The notes under the pieces were generated by a model. The model made no database searches, was not told the origin of the DNA, and saw only the letters and a program-made list of their open reading frames with translations. A stretch of DNA of 57,378 bases from Aureobasidium sp. EXF-3400. Lineage: Eukaryota > Ascomycota > Dothideomycetes > Dothideales > Saccotheciaceae. Within the stretch, counting starts at the first letter, position 1; each line of letters begins with the position of its first letter. This document shows positions 11,751 through 22,265 of the stretch, one piece after another. Location: assembly GCA_024195585.1 (NCBI GenBank), contig SWBL01000329.1, positions 1 through 57,378 of the forward strand, in the 5' to 3' direction. A program made the translations under genes and the position numbers.

Positions 11751-12888
11751 ATGGTTCCACCTCCAGCTTTTGACTTTACGGGCGATGTTGCCATTGTGAC
11801 TGGCGCCGGATCTCGCATGAACGGTATTTCATTATCGTTGGCTTTATGACCATGGCTTCAAGCGGGCTGACAATCCATTAGGTGAAATTGGTAATGGTCG
11901 TGCCGCTGCAATCTTGCTTGCCAGGCAAGGAGCCAAAGTCGCACTTGTTGATTTCAATGTTGAATGGGCTCAAGAGACAAAGCGAATGATTGATGAGGAT
12001 GGCGGCATTTCAGAAGTCATCCAAGCAGATGTGACATCAGAAGGATCATGCAAGAACGCTGTTGAGAAGACGGTTGAGTTGTACGGAGCAGTACACATTT
12101 TAGTCAATATCGGTAAGTTTGTCTTCGGCTCCACATCGATAGAAGCTGACTGAATGTCCTTGCAAAGTGGGTGTTGGCGGTGCTATGGGTGATGCCACAA
12201 CAATCAATATGGACGCATGGGAGAGGGACTTCCGCATTAACGTCACAAGTATGGTTCTCATGAGCAGATATGCAATTCCAGAGATGAGAAAGCAGGGAAG
12301 AGGATCCATCGTCAACATGTCCTCTGTCAGCGGCCGTAAGTTTGAAATGGAAACAAGCACTCTGGCGACGAAAGACTAACCGTAGATCTCCCAGTACTTG
12401 GTGGTAACCCCAGCTTACTATATCCAACCACAAAGGGCGCCATTATCCAAATGACGAGAGCGATGGCTGCTCACCATGGCAAGGAGAACATTCGTGTAAA
12501 CTGCGTAGCGCCGGGAATGGTCTACACACCAATGACCAGAGGTCGTGGCATGACAGATGAGATGAGACAAGCGAGAATCAACCAGAACCTGATGAAAAAA
12601 GAAGGTACTGGTTGGGATGTTGGATACGGTATGTACATTGCCTTCCTACGCTTGTGGTTTGTTACTAACGGAGATTGCTTGTAGCTATCCTGTTCCTTGC
12701 CAGTAAGGAAGCTGGCTGGATCACTGGACTTATCATGCCTGTTGACGGCGGAGTAAGTCAAAAAATGCGGAAACACAAACCAGGATTCCAGTGCTAACAC
12801 CTAACCACAGACTACTGCTGGCAAGGCTGACAGACCAGCCCTCAAGGCCGATACCTTGGCCGCAGAAAACTCAGGTGTCGCAAATTAG
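11751..12888 (+). CDS. Short-chain dehydrogenase/reductase (classical SDR)
   Basis: Predicted 283-residue NAD(P)-dependent oxidoreductase in six exons (11751-11823, 11882-12112, 12168-12335, 12395-12628, 12685-12752, 12811-12888), phases closing. The Rossmann motif reads TGAGSRMNGEIGNGRA, split by intron 1. Asp in ALVDFN suggests NAD preference. The catalytic serine lies in NMSSVSG and the YxxxK pair in LYPTTKG. The C-terminal MPVDGG is typical. The substrate is unknown. It lies next to the convergent Zn2Cys6 regulator and may supply a dehydrogenation step in the same pathway as the cyclase and dienelactone hydrolase. Intron 3 has two possible acceptors nine bases apart (12385 and 12394). Confidence 0.88.
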
Positions 12889-13115
12889 AACCCTGACTTT
12901 TCTTGAGTTTGTATAGAGGCGGAAGGTAAATCTGGTATCTCAACATAGTATGGGCATTGAGAAACTTGTACCATTAGACCTTGATCAAAACATATTTTTA
13001 TGTCTTATGAATCGCATTCTGCTGACTCTGCTGAGTCTTTTGACCATATGATCGATTATAAAAGTGATTCTGGACGCGTCTGTTCTTTACGCTCTCGACA
13101 GTTAATAATCCAGCC

Positions 13116-15626
13116 TCAACCCATATGTTGTCCAGCATACTCGCTGAAATCAGTTTGCAGTTCAGGGAAGCAGTCAAGCATTGCCATAGGATCCAAATTG
13201 TTGACGTCGAAGTACATGTCCATGTCGATATTGTCGGTAGAACCAGGATCGAGATATGGAAACGCTGGTATGTAACTGTTAACAACTGTTGTGTCGGGTT
13301 GTCCAGTATTGTCAGGATATCTTGATGGTGTAGTCTGCTTTAAGCCTTTGATGATGATATGTAGACTACGTTCCAACAGCGGGCATCTGCTCATGCCAGC
13401 GTTCAGCGCTCGGAGATAGTTTTGCATGGTAGCATTGGCTGCGCCATCAGCCTTCTTTGCATCTTCGAGAATAGCAGATGCACCGGTGTAGATGCAGTAG
13501 CCCATCAAATACGTAATGTTGTCCAGGCCGAAAGTGAGCTCGAGGAGGAGAATCAGCTTTTCGATACTGCGAGCAGCACTAATGCAAACGTTATAGTAAG
13601 CCGGTATGGACCAGAAAGGTCGATGGGCCAAAATCACAGTTGTGAAGTATAATAGACTTGACAGGTCACAGGTCGTCAGTGACTGGACGTTCGTGGGGCA
13701 ATTGAATGGGGACTCACTTCTGGGTAATGATATGAGGTGGCGGAGATACAGCTGGAAGACTGTCCGGGTCGTACTTCAAGTGAGAAGGGGATTGTGCTCG
13801 CCAGGTGTCGAGACGTGCTCTGATATCATGCAAGGAAGACTCTGTGATGTGCCTGTCCCGTCGAGAGTAAAGCTGCAAGATGATATCGTTAATGATGACC
13901 GAGATCTTGCAAGAGTTTGCAAAACAAGTGACAGCATAGCTTCTCATCGGAGGATATTGACCAGGAGGAAGCTTCGTCAGGGAAAATGATTCGCCGTTAT
14001 ATGGTGACCAGGTCTCAATCTCTGATGTTTCATCCACTACCACATAGACCATTAGCATGAAGCGTTCTGACGGCTGAAACAACGAAGGCTAACCGAAGTC
14101 CAGAGACGTATGGGGAAGGTCTGTTAAAGCTGGCAGCCTGCCAGTATACATGCTGATGGCCCTGGAAGAAGATCAGCTGGCTATTTCCTGAGGATTAGTC
14201 GAACGGACAGCCTTACTTGTCCCAGAAGTAACAACTCCAGAAGAGTCTTCGTCGGACTTCCAAATCTACTGGGCTCAAAGACTTGAGACTTGATATGACA
14301 GATCCATTGTGTTGCAAGCCGAGATCTGTCGCCATCCGAAAAGCGATACCGCTATATACCCATGCTTGTGAAATGGATCCTTGAGCAAGCTCTCTGGCGC
14401 TGAATTGTAGAAGTGCCTGCACTGTAGGGATGGAGCTCGGCTCTTGAATAGCTAAACCAAGGAGATTTCGGACTCGTGTAAGCAACAACTCGCTGTATTG
14501 CCCATCTTGGTATTTGGAAGAATGAGCACATAGAACAGAAAGCAGAAATTCGGAATAATAAGTCCCTCCGGTTGTCATATCGCCTTGACACAGCAGTAAG
14601 TCATCCTGTAAAAGCCTGATATGTATGGTACTTACGCATGAACGCTGGGCGATAAACCCACATAAACATGGGCGCAACCCAGGTAAAATGCAGCTGTAGT
14701 AACTTCGCCATGACTTTCTGAGGCATACCAGTCTGTCTCGCTGCATTTCCTAGCGCAAATTGCTCCCATATCGAGCTCTCTTTCGCGTGTGATAGCAGAT
14801 ATTCCCTCACTTCGTTTCTGGTCGACACGCTCCCATAAGCTGAAGATCTGGGCGAGGGCGCATCAAGCTCGGGGGGATCATGCAGAGCAGACGTGGGACC
14901 ATAGTAACAGATCTCACCATGTTGATCAAGGCTCAAGTCGATAGCTGCTGGATCTTGTTGCATAAGACTGGGACCGGAGTGGCTTGCAAGTGGCATGATA
15001 GGCCGTGACATATTACTCGAACGCCTGTTCTGAGCCTGCAATGGCAGTGAGGACACGTTGGTTTCGATAGACTCTGTGGGGAACGTGGTGGGTCTCGTTT
15101 TAATCGTGGAGCTTCTGCGATCAAGGGCATACACATCTGCGTTCTGACCGACGTCCCAGGTTGCAGCATGTGTTGGCAAGGCCTCATCGTGTGTATCATC
15201 ACGTGAAGACGCCGATGTTGGAGGCGCGGATGTCTCTTCTCGAGCAGTCCGCAATTTCTCAATTGCACTTTCGGCTTCCTGCAGACGCTTCGCCATCGAG
15301 ACGATTTGAGACAGAGGCGGTGCTTTGTCATAGCGGCATGTGTCGTTGTACGCTTCGCATGTTTTACAAGTCGGCTGACTCCCTTCGCAGCGAACCTATA
15401 GTATGCTCGTCAGGTCGCGATCCGCAGTGCCGGGTCTGGAAGTTCGGCGTATGAGCAATTTTGGGACAACACATACCTTTCTAACGCGACAATTGGCACA
15501 TGTCAAGCCTCTGTACTTGCGATTACCCTTTCGCCGAGCAGCTGAAGCGGATGGAGCCGCGGCCAGGTCGCTCACGACTGTTTCCATCGGATGCTCATCG
15601 ACCGCCGTTGCACTTTTGCCAACCAT
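13116..15626 (-). CDS. Zn2Cys6 transcription factor with fungal_trans domain
   Basis: Predicted 734-residue regulator in six exons (15626-15477, 15395-14636, 14583-14217, 14161-14094, 14036-13718, 13656-13116), phases closing. The binuclear cluster is split by intron 1 after CANCRVRK and continues VRC...CKTC...C, giving six cysteines spaced C2C6C6C2C6C. A heptad-like segment (MAKRLQEAESAIEKL) follows, suited to dimerisation. The middle homology region shows WVYRPAFMR, RRRLFWSCYFWDK, AISMYTGRLPAL and LLYFTTVILAHRPFW, typical of the NIT4/NirA-like group. It sits between the SDR gene and the cyclase gene, where a pathway-specific activator would be expected. That is an inference from position only. 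Confidence 0.88.
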
Positions 15627-16147
15627 GATGACTTGATGAGTTTTGTCAGTACGACAAGTGTTGATGAACTTGAACTGTGAACACCGAAGATTTCCTCGAG
15701 TCACGACTTGCCGAGAATTGCTCTCGAGACACTCGCACCACGCACGGCCGGGTACCGGGGGGTAAGAGCTTTGTGATCGCCTACGGGTGGGTCTAGCTCC
15801 ACACTATACATCCTTCGGGGTTTGCGATGCGGGGTCCACCTGTGGGTGTTGCGGAGAGTGACCAAAAGTGCTTGGCTGTTCCCGAGAAGGCTTGCTTCTC
15901 TCTGGCGATTTTCCATGGCCATTTTCCGCCAACTGGTCCCATTGATGCACACCGACTTGTCTTCACGCATAGATTGATATGATCTCAACTTCTTCAGCAG
16001 CAACTTTTTTGAATATAGGATCTGTCGTGGCGCTATATCCAGATTTGCTGCATGACAAGATCATTTCGATATTTCGGCATCTTCGGTGTTTCGGCATTTC
16101 GGTATATTGGCTAGTCTAACAACTAACCAAAATATATCCATGCTCTA
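15627..16147. other. Intergenic between regulator and cyclase genes
   Basis: Upstream region of the regulator and 3' side of the cyclase, both on the minus strand. The only structure noticed is a cluster of TTCGGCAT/TTCGGTAT-like steps at 16063-16105. Confidence 0.4.
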
Positions 16148-17538
16148 CTAGTCAAGCCAAGTGGCCTCATACGGAGTGGAGTTCTCTGGGTACTCAAAAG
16201 TCGAGATGAGCTCGAGACTGTGGTTTGTAGGTGTCCAGCCGAGAATGAACATGGTACCCTCCGATGTATCGCTCAGGTACATGTAGTCGGTCAAACCACA
16301 GGGGTTCGAGTTCGTGGAATCTTCCCAGAAGGCAGTACGCAAGCCACCTGCCGAGCCAAGAGTCAGAGGCGCCTTGTAAAAGGTGACGGCTTTCTCGGAC
16401 TTCAGGTTTTCCGCCTTTGTTGAGAGCGAAAGCGGCCACCCAGCCGTTTGCATTTGTATTGTTCCAGCCTCGAGTGCTGGTGAAGAGATAGCGACCGTCA
16501 CGCGACGGCCGCACAGTGTTGCTGCGATAGGTGAATCTTCCACGCATCTCTATTGTCCTAAGTCAGCTTCTGAGGTGATCAGATTGTAATGAGCGTTCAC
16601 AAACCATCGGGAATAACGCTAGCTCGTTGAATATGCTTCAGTCTGGTTTGTCCGATTTCATAAACATCCAGATACTGGCCTGAGGTTCTGTGAGCCATCG
16701 CATAGCTGTATTGCTCGATGCCACTTACTATGTTCAGTCACGACATATAGAAGTTTGCCGTCTGGGCTCGGATAGGTGTTGCGTGGTCCATCACCAACAT
16801 TGGGCGAGCAATTCTTGGACAACAACTCTGCTGTACCGTTATCCGCAACATCGTACATGTAGATGGCATCATTGAATCTGGGAATCTGTCAGAGCTTGGT
16901 CCTGGCGCGGATTTCTGTGGAAACCTACAGATGAGGAACAAAGCCTTTGCGATTCATGTTGACGTCAAAGGAGTGAGCACCATAAAGCTATTCATCGTCA
17001 ATCCAGCCCTCTCTGATACTGTTGATCCAGACTCACATTTGCTGCACGAGTCTTGTCGACATTGCTGAACTCTTCCGGAGGTACATATATCATCTGCTGA
17101 GTTTGATTGCCTAGAGCATCGTCGTCGGTCAACGAGTGAATCTGTGCAGTGGGACCTGAAGCTGTATATGCATAGCTCCCATCGTCGGAGAAGTAGCAAG
17201 AAGTTGATGCTGAATGATTTAATCAGCCTGGGATCAAGCCGATAGATTCCAGCTTTTTTTCTCTCACAGATATTGACGGTGTTGAGGTGAGTAAATTCAT
17301 AGTTGTTCCCGACAGCCCAGGAGAACAGTTGTGGTGGCTCAGACATGGTAGTGGCGTAAACCCTGTTGCGAGCTGCATTGGTTATGACAAACTGATGAAG
17401 ACCGAATGCTGGCACTTTTTGCTCCAACGTAAGCGTTCTTGCGATGGTATCAAAAGCAAGAAGGAATAAAGTATGGTTAGTGTAAGACCCTGTCAAGAGA
17501 TGATGCACTGTGGGCAAGGTGTTGCCTATAGCTTGCAT
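16148..17538 (-). pseudogene. 3-carboxy-cis,cis-muconate cyclase-like beta-propeller lactonase, one-base frameshift
   Basis: Seven-bladed propeller of the lactonase/CMLE family, which closes 3-carboxymuconate to its lactone in the fungal protocatechuate branch of the beta-ketoadipate pathway. Six exons: 17538-17268, 17209-17037, 16987-16929, 16877-16729, 16679-16605, 16549-16148. The start (HHLLTGSYTNHTLFLLAFD), PSPDGKLLYVVTEHS, RPSRDGRYLFTSTRG and the C-terminal FEYPENSTPYEATWLD match the family. All phases agree except in the last exon, where the coding total is one base too long. Removing one A from the A4 run (TTTT at 16407-16410 on the plus strand) joins ALNKGG to NLKSEKAVTFYK and would give ~375 residues. 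This is either a sequencing error or a very recent lesion. Confidence 0.72.
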
Positions 17539-17565
17539 CTTGATGGTCTGGAATCAGCGGGCTCG

Positions 17566-18438
17566 ATAAAATGAAGATGCAGTATGCCATCAGCACTGCT
17601 TCTGTTCAAGTTATCGTAATGCACTCCTCCTTCGGTACCGACCAGAAGCCTTTTCATATCGGTCGAGCTGCTCAGTCGGGTCTCATCTCAGCAGTCACGG
17701 CAAAAGGTGGCTTACATGGCGCGCTGGATGGGCTCGAGGATGGTTTGGGGTGGGTCAACGTTGTTAGTACTCGCAACAACGTCACGCATTACTTCGACAC
17801 TCTTGGCAAAGTTTGGGAGACAACTCGGAAGACCTTTGAACCTTCTCCTTGTGACCGAGTTCTACACGCCCCTATCGACGGGTAGATTGAGCTTCGCAAG
17901 CAAGCTCTCGATCAAGGCTTGAATCTGTCTTCCATCACAAATGTCACGACCCGCACCAATCCCAGTGTGCTCTTCTTGACAGATCATCCAGATCCTGAGA
18001 CTGGATTCGCCGCTAAGTTCAGTTTCTACCATGCTGCCGCCATATCGCTTCTAATAGAACAGGCCACACCAACACAATTCAGCGATGAGGTAGTGAGAAA
18101 CAAGACAATCAAGACACTCAGCAAAAAGGTCTCAGTCACAGGCGACAAGAATGTACCAGACTACTCTGCGTACGTGCGTGTGACTTGGCGATGGTGCAGT
18201 CTTGAACACACATGTGGAACACGCCATTGGCAGTTTTGCTGATCCTTTATCTAATGACTATCGAAAGAGAAGTTCTTGGATCAAGTTTCCAAACAGATCG
18301 GAGAGGATAAGGCGCAATCTGCTCACAAAGTGTTCTTGGACGTGGTCAGCCTTAAGGATATGCGGGACCTGACAAAGGCGTTCACAAGGGATATGGACAA
18401 GGACGACTACGATGCGAGTGTGGCCTATAGAGCATAAT
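17566..18438 (+). pseudogene. MmgE/PrpD family relic (5'-truncated, stops and frameshifts)
   Basis: Clear remains of a MmgE/PrpD enzyme, the family of 2-methylcitrate dehydratase and cis-aconitate decarboxylase. The recognisable part begins near residue 190 of a normal protein with FGTDQKPFHIGRAAQSGL and runs through LGWVNVVS, IELRKQALDQG and FSFYHAAAISLL to the C-terminus. The N-terminal half is absent; the relic starts about 30 bases from the start of the cyclase gene on the other strand. An in-frame TAG lies at 17883. The frame shifts near 18180-18192 (before DGAVLNTHVEHAIG) and returns after about 18262, where one base is missing, then reads to a TAA near 18438. It cannot make a functional enzyme. 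Confidence 0.85.
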
Positions 18439-18764
18439 ACCGCATGGGAATCTTCCATATATGTGGTGGTATAGAAATGGTAGAGATCAGTGATAGCTAA
18501 TCATTGGTTGTCATTAACACATGATGAACCTTGCCTCAGAAAATATCTCCTATCGTTCCTTTTAGCCTGTGGAACTTCCGCTAAGACGGATAATCAGTCA
18601 CAATCGGGCCACATGTTATTTGACATGAGGTAATCATGGTCGCTACAGCGAACTATTGTAGGTTAGATGTTCGATGATCATTCAACAGTTTCTTGCAGCT
18701 CACGAGTTGTATGATAGTGATGGATAGCATTCATGGTCAAGTAGTGGTATATTATGTTTTGCCG
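18439..18764. other. Intergenic, no gene seen
   Basis: Lies between the MmgE/PrpD relic and the dienelactone hydrolase stop codon. No coding signal was found. Confidence 0.4.
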
Positions 18765-19734
18765 TTACTGCGAGAGCCAGTAGTTGAACCACTCTACGAT
18801 ACCGCGTAGACTCTGTTCTTTCACCCAGCCTTGGAAATGCAATCAGTAAAGACACACAAGTCAGCTTGGGTGCCGGACTTACGCTGATATGGGTCATCGG
18901 GATTTCCTCGAAGGGCGAAGCCATGCTCTACGCCAGCGAAGAGCTGATAGTGGTATATCTTCTTCCCTTTTTGCATGATGTCGAGGGCTTTCCGCCTTGA
19001 GGGAACATCGAATGTGTGGTCGGTCTCCGAGCAGGATAGGAACAAGGGCTCTATAATGGCTGAATTAGCAAATTATACGGCTCTGTCCTTGCATTCCTTA
19101 CTTTTGAGGTTTGTGAAATGATGCTCCTTCAAGAAAGCGGGATGAGCAAAGGCGCCAACTGTCACCGTATCTCCTGCCAACTCGTCACACACATAGGGTG
19201 CTCCAAAGCAATAGCCAACGCATGCGTATTTTGTACTTTCTTTTCCGTAGCCTTCTTGAACGGCTTTCACCCACTTCGGTACAGCTACATCTGCGAAAGC
19301 TGTGTGCTTCTTTTTCCATGCTTCGTAATCAAAGTCCGGGTCTGTATTATCGTGTCGGTTCTTGCGATGTTTCCATACTGGGTCCTGCCATGCTTGTCAG
19401 CAAACGAGAACATCTCGGATTCCATGGCGTGGATCTCATGTCTACTTACTCCTCGGAAATAGTCCAAGCCTAAAGTTAGGTATCCAGCATCTGCGAAAGC
19501 GTCCATGACTAGGAGTCCGTTTGGGAACATGCCCCAGACATCGGGAAAGTACAGCAGAATATTGCCATTGGCCTTTTCAGCAGGCGGTGTCGCAATGTAC
19601 GTCTCAACACCTGCAACTTCTGTCCATGAGCCTCTGGACTCCCCTTTATGGATCGTCCCTTTCAAACAGCAAGCACCGCTCGGCTTAGCCAGATATTCAA
19701 TGTTCGTGGCTGATGGTGTGTTGTTTTGGCCCAT
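18765..19734 (-). CDS. Dienelactone hydrolase family protein
   Basis: Predicted 266-residue alpha/beta hydrolase in four exons (19734-19450, 19384-19102, 19050-18883, 18829-18765), phases closing. The catalytic triad typical of dienelactone hydrolases is visible: nucleophilic Cys in GYCFGAPY, Asp in ETDHTFD and His in GVEHGFALRG. The N-terminal segment holds CCLKG, which recurs in fungal members. The start is the ATG for MGQNNTPSA; the frame upstream has no ATG. Such enzymes hydrolyse enol-lactones in ring-cleavage pathways, which fits the neighbouring muconate-cyclase-like gene. The gene is divergent from the MFS transporter across a 450-base shared promoter. Confidence 0.88.
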
Positions 19735-20184
19735 TTGTGCTGCGTACAATCAAAAGTTTACAAGGCGGATCCTGAGAGGGGTAACAAAAGTGTACATCGA
19801 GCACAAGAGTTTCTGGAGAATTAGCCAGCGTATGGAGCTAGCGCTCATCTTTGCTCCAAGATACTGTACATACCCGAAACGCCGCGGGCATTTTCCGTGG
19901 TGACTTCCCGTCACAGCACCCGCCTTGTGGCTTGCAGCGATATTCCGGGGCCCCGAATAAGTGGGTTCCCCAGACCAGTGCACGACGCCACCAAACGGAT
20001 TCATTGTAGGACCCACGTTGACGATCAACTCATAAAGCCAGCCCCCTTTGTGCTACCGAAAATCTCTTCTCACTGTCCAGGCAACTTCCCATACCAAGAT
20101 CCACACCCTCACCTCAACTTGTCCTTCCCTCCGCAAATCTGAATACCAGTGCGAATCGACAGCAACACCCTCTGAGCTGCAGAT
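19735..20184. promoter_or_regulatory. Shared divergent promoter of dienelactone hydrolase and MFS transporter
   Basis: 450 bases separate the two divergent ATGs. The region contains the perfect ten-base palindrome CGGGGCCCCG at 19946-19955, i.e. CGG-N4-CCG, flanked by AT-rich TATT and AATA. Inverted CGG triplets are the usual target of Zn2Cys6 dimers, such as the regulator encoded ~4 kb away. Assignment of the site to that regulator is an inference. Confidence 0.5.
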
Positions 20185-22265
20185 ATGTCGAAGCCTGCTC
20201 ATGACATTGATGTCGTAGGCGACGAGACAATTGAGCATTACGAGAAGAAGCATGAGCTTGATGATACCCAAGCTCAGAATGCAGTGGGCTATCAAGAGTA
20301 TGTGGAAGGACTCGACATTGAAGTGACCGACCGCGAGGTACTGAGATCAATATCTCGCCACTTGCAGACAAGAGCTGACTTCCTGGGACTGATAGGCAAG
20401 CAAGATCCGTTGGAAGATCGATCTCACAGTCCTCCCAATGTTCCTTGTCACACAAGCGTTGCAATTCATGGATAAGACATCGCTCAATTATGCAAACCTG
20501 TTTGGTTACCAGAAAGCCCTGGGCCTCAAGGGTGAACAGTTTGCATACCTCTCCGCAAGTGAGTCTCTATTGCTTGGATATCTTCAATACAAGTCACCAC
20601 TGACGTGAAGTCTAGTGGTCTACGCTGGCTACTTTTTCGGTCAATATCCTTGTGGTTGGCTGATTGGTCGCTACCCTGCTCAAAAGGTCATGGCCATCAG
20701 TATCTTCCTTTGGGGTGTCATGGTTCTTGTCATGACCCAATGTCGATCATATTCCAGTGCTTGTGAGTACCATAACGCTTATGTTTACTATGGAAGACCT
20801 CACTAACCTTCTTGTAGTGGCCGTCCGATGTATGCCCATATTGTAACTGACTTCAAGCTGATTTGCTAACAAGCACAGTCTTTATGGGCGTGTTCGAAGC
20901 AGCTGTCACACCGTAAGTCCCTTAGATGTGCTGTCGTGCGCATTGCTAACCCCGAATCAGGGGTCTCACTCTAATGACTGGTTTCTGGTACACAAGAAGA
21001 GAGATTCCTCTTCGTCAATGTATCTGGTATTCTTCTCTAGGCTGGGGAGGTATCATTGGCTCTTATATTTCCATGGGTGTCTCGAAACTACCAGCCAAGA
21101 TGACTCCCGAACGTTGGGAGTTGATCTTCTTCATTGTATGTACATGATGCGCTGGACACTCTCATTTATGCGTATGCCGTGCAATTGCTGACTGTTGTTC
21201 ACAGCTAGGTGGAGCTACCTGCCTCTGGGCCATCCTAATCTGGTTCCTCCTTCCCGACTCCCCTTCCAAGGCCCGATTCCTGAATCATCGTGAACGCATT
21301 GTTGCTGTCAAGCGCGTCGCTGGCAATGAGACCGGCATTAAGAACAAGTCATTTGACAAAACACAAGTGAAGCTCGGCTTCTTGGATCCTAAGACTCTGC
21401 TTCTATTCGTCTCGGTGTTCGCTGCGTAAGTCTTTAGACCTATCAGCCACGGATTGAACCCCCATGATCTAACATGATCAACAGAGCAATTCCCAATGGT
21501 GTGGTCAACTCCTTTTCCACGATCATCATCAAGGATATGGGTTTTTCTACCACCATGACCACGGAACTCAAGTCTGTCGGCGATGCCATTCAGATCGTTG
21601 GTCTTATCGTTAGTGGAGCTATTATTCTCAACGTGCCAAACTGTAGGTTCTTGTTTCGCCCGATTGATTCCGCGATATTGACAATACGCAGCTCGTCTGA
21701 TTGTTGCTACTGTGGCCAATGTCATCTGCGTTGTCGCGGCTGCCTGCATGGCTTACATTCCTCGTCACTACACTTGGGCTCGTCTGGCCTGTTTTTGGCT
21801 GGTCAATCTACAGTCCGTCGGTTTTACCGTCTCTCTGACCACTGTCTCTTCCAACATGGCTGGATATACTCATCGCTCACTTGCAAGTGCCTTGGTCTTG
21901 TAGGTATCTATCTTAGTATCAACTGAACCCTGGCTGACTCGAGATCAGTACTGCATACTGTTGGGGTAACTTTGCCGGTCCCTTCGTTGTTAAGCCTTCA
22001 CAAGCACCTGAGTACCATGGCGCCTCCATTGGTCTTCTTGTCGGGTACGCCATCAAGTTCTGCTGCCACCTTGTGCTACTCGGTAAGTTTCCGAACTCCT
22101 TGATTCGCGCTGTTCACGATCCTAAGAATCACAATAGTTTATATGTTCAGCATCAACAAGCGTAGAGACAAGATCTATGGTCCTCGCAACAAGGAGAGAA
22201 GTGACGAGGCGGGCATGCGGGACCAGACCGAGTTTGAGAACAAGGATTTCCGCTATGTGTTATGA
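20185..22265 (+). CDS. MFS transporter, allantoate-permease (Dal5/TNA1-like) family
   Basis: Predicted 510-residue anion:cation symporter in eleven exons: 20185-20337, 20396-20558, 20616-20762, 20818-20829, 20879-20912, 20961-21135, 21205-21425, 21485-21642, 21692-21899, 21949-22082, 22138-22265; phases close. Family marks are KIRWKIDLTVLPMF, QFMDKTSLNYAN, GQYPCGWLIGR, FFMGVFEAAVTPG and FLLPDSPSKARFL between the two six-helix halves, with YCWGNFAGP in the second half. Exon 4 is only 12 bases. It imports organic anions (allantoate, nicotinate and similar acids in known members). Divergence from the dienelactone hydrolase suggests it brings in the substrate of this block. Confidence 0.9.

Noticed and set aside
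16063..16105. TTCGG-rich micro-repeats as a possible regulatory array
   Set aside because: Units are irregular in length and spacing, and the site lies at the 3' side of the cyclase gene; simple slippage is enough to explain it.
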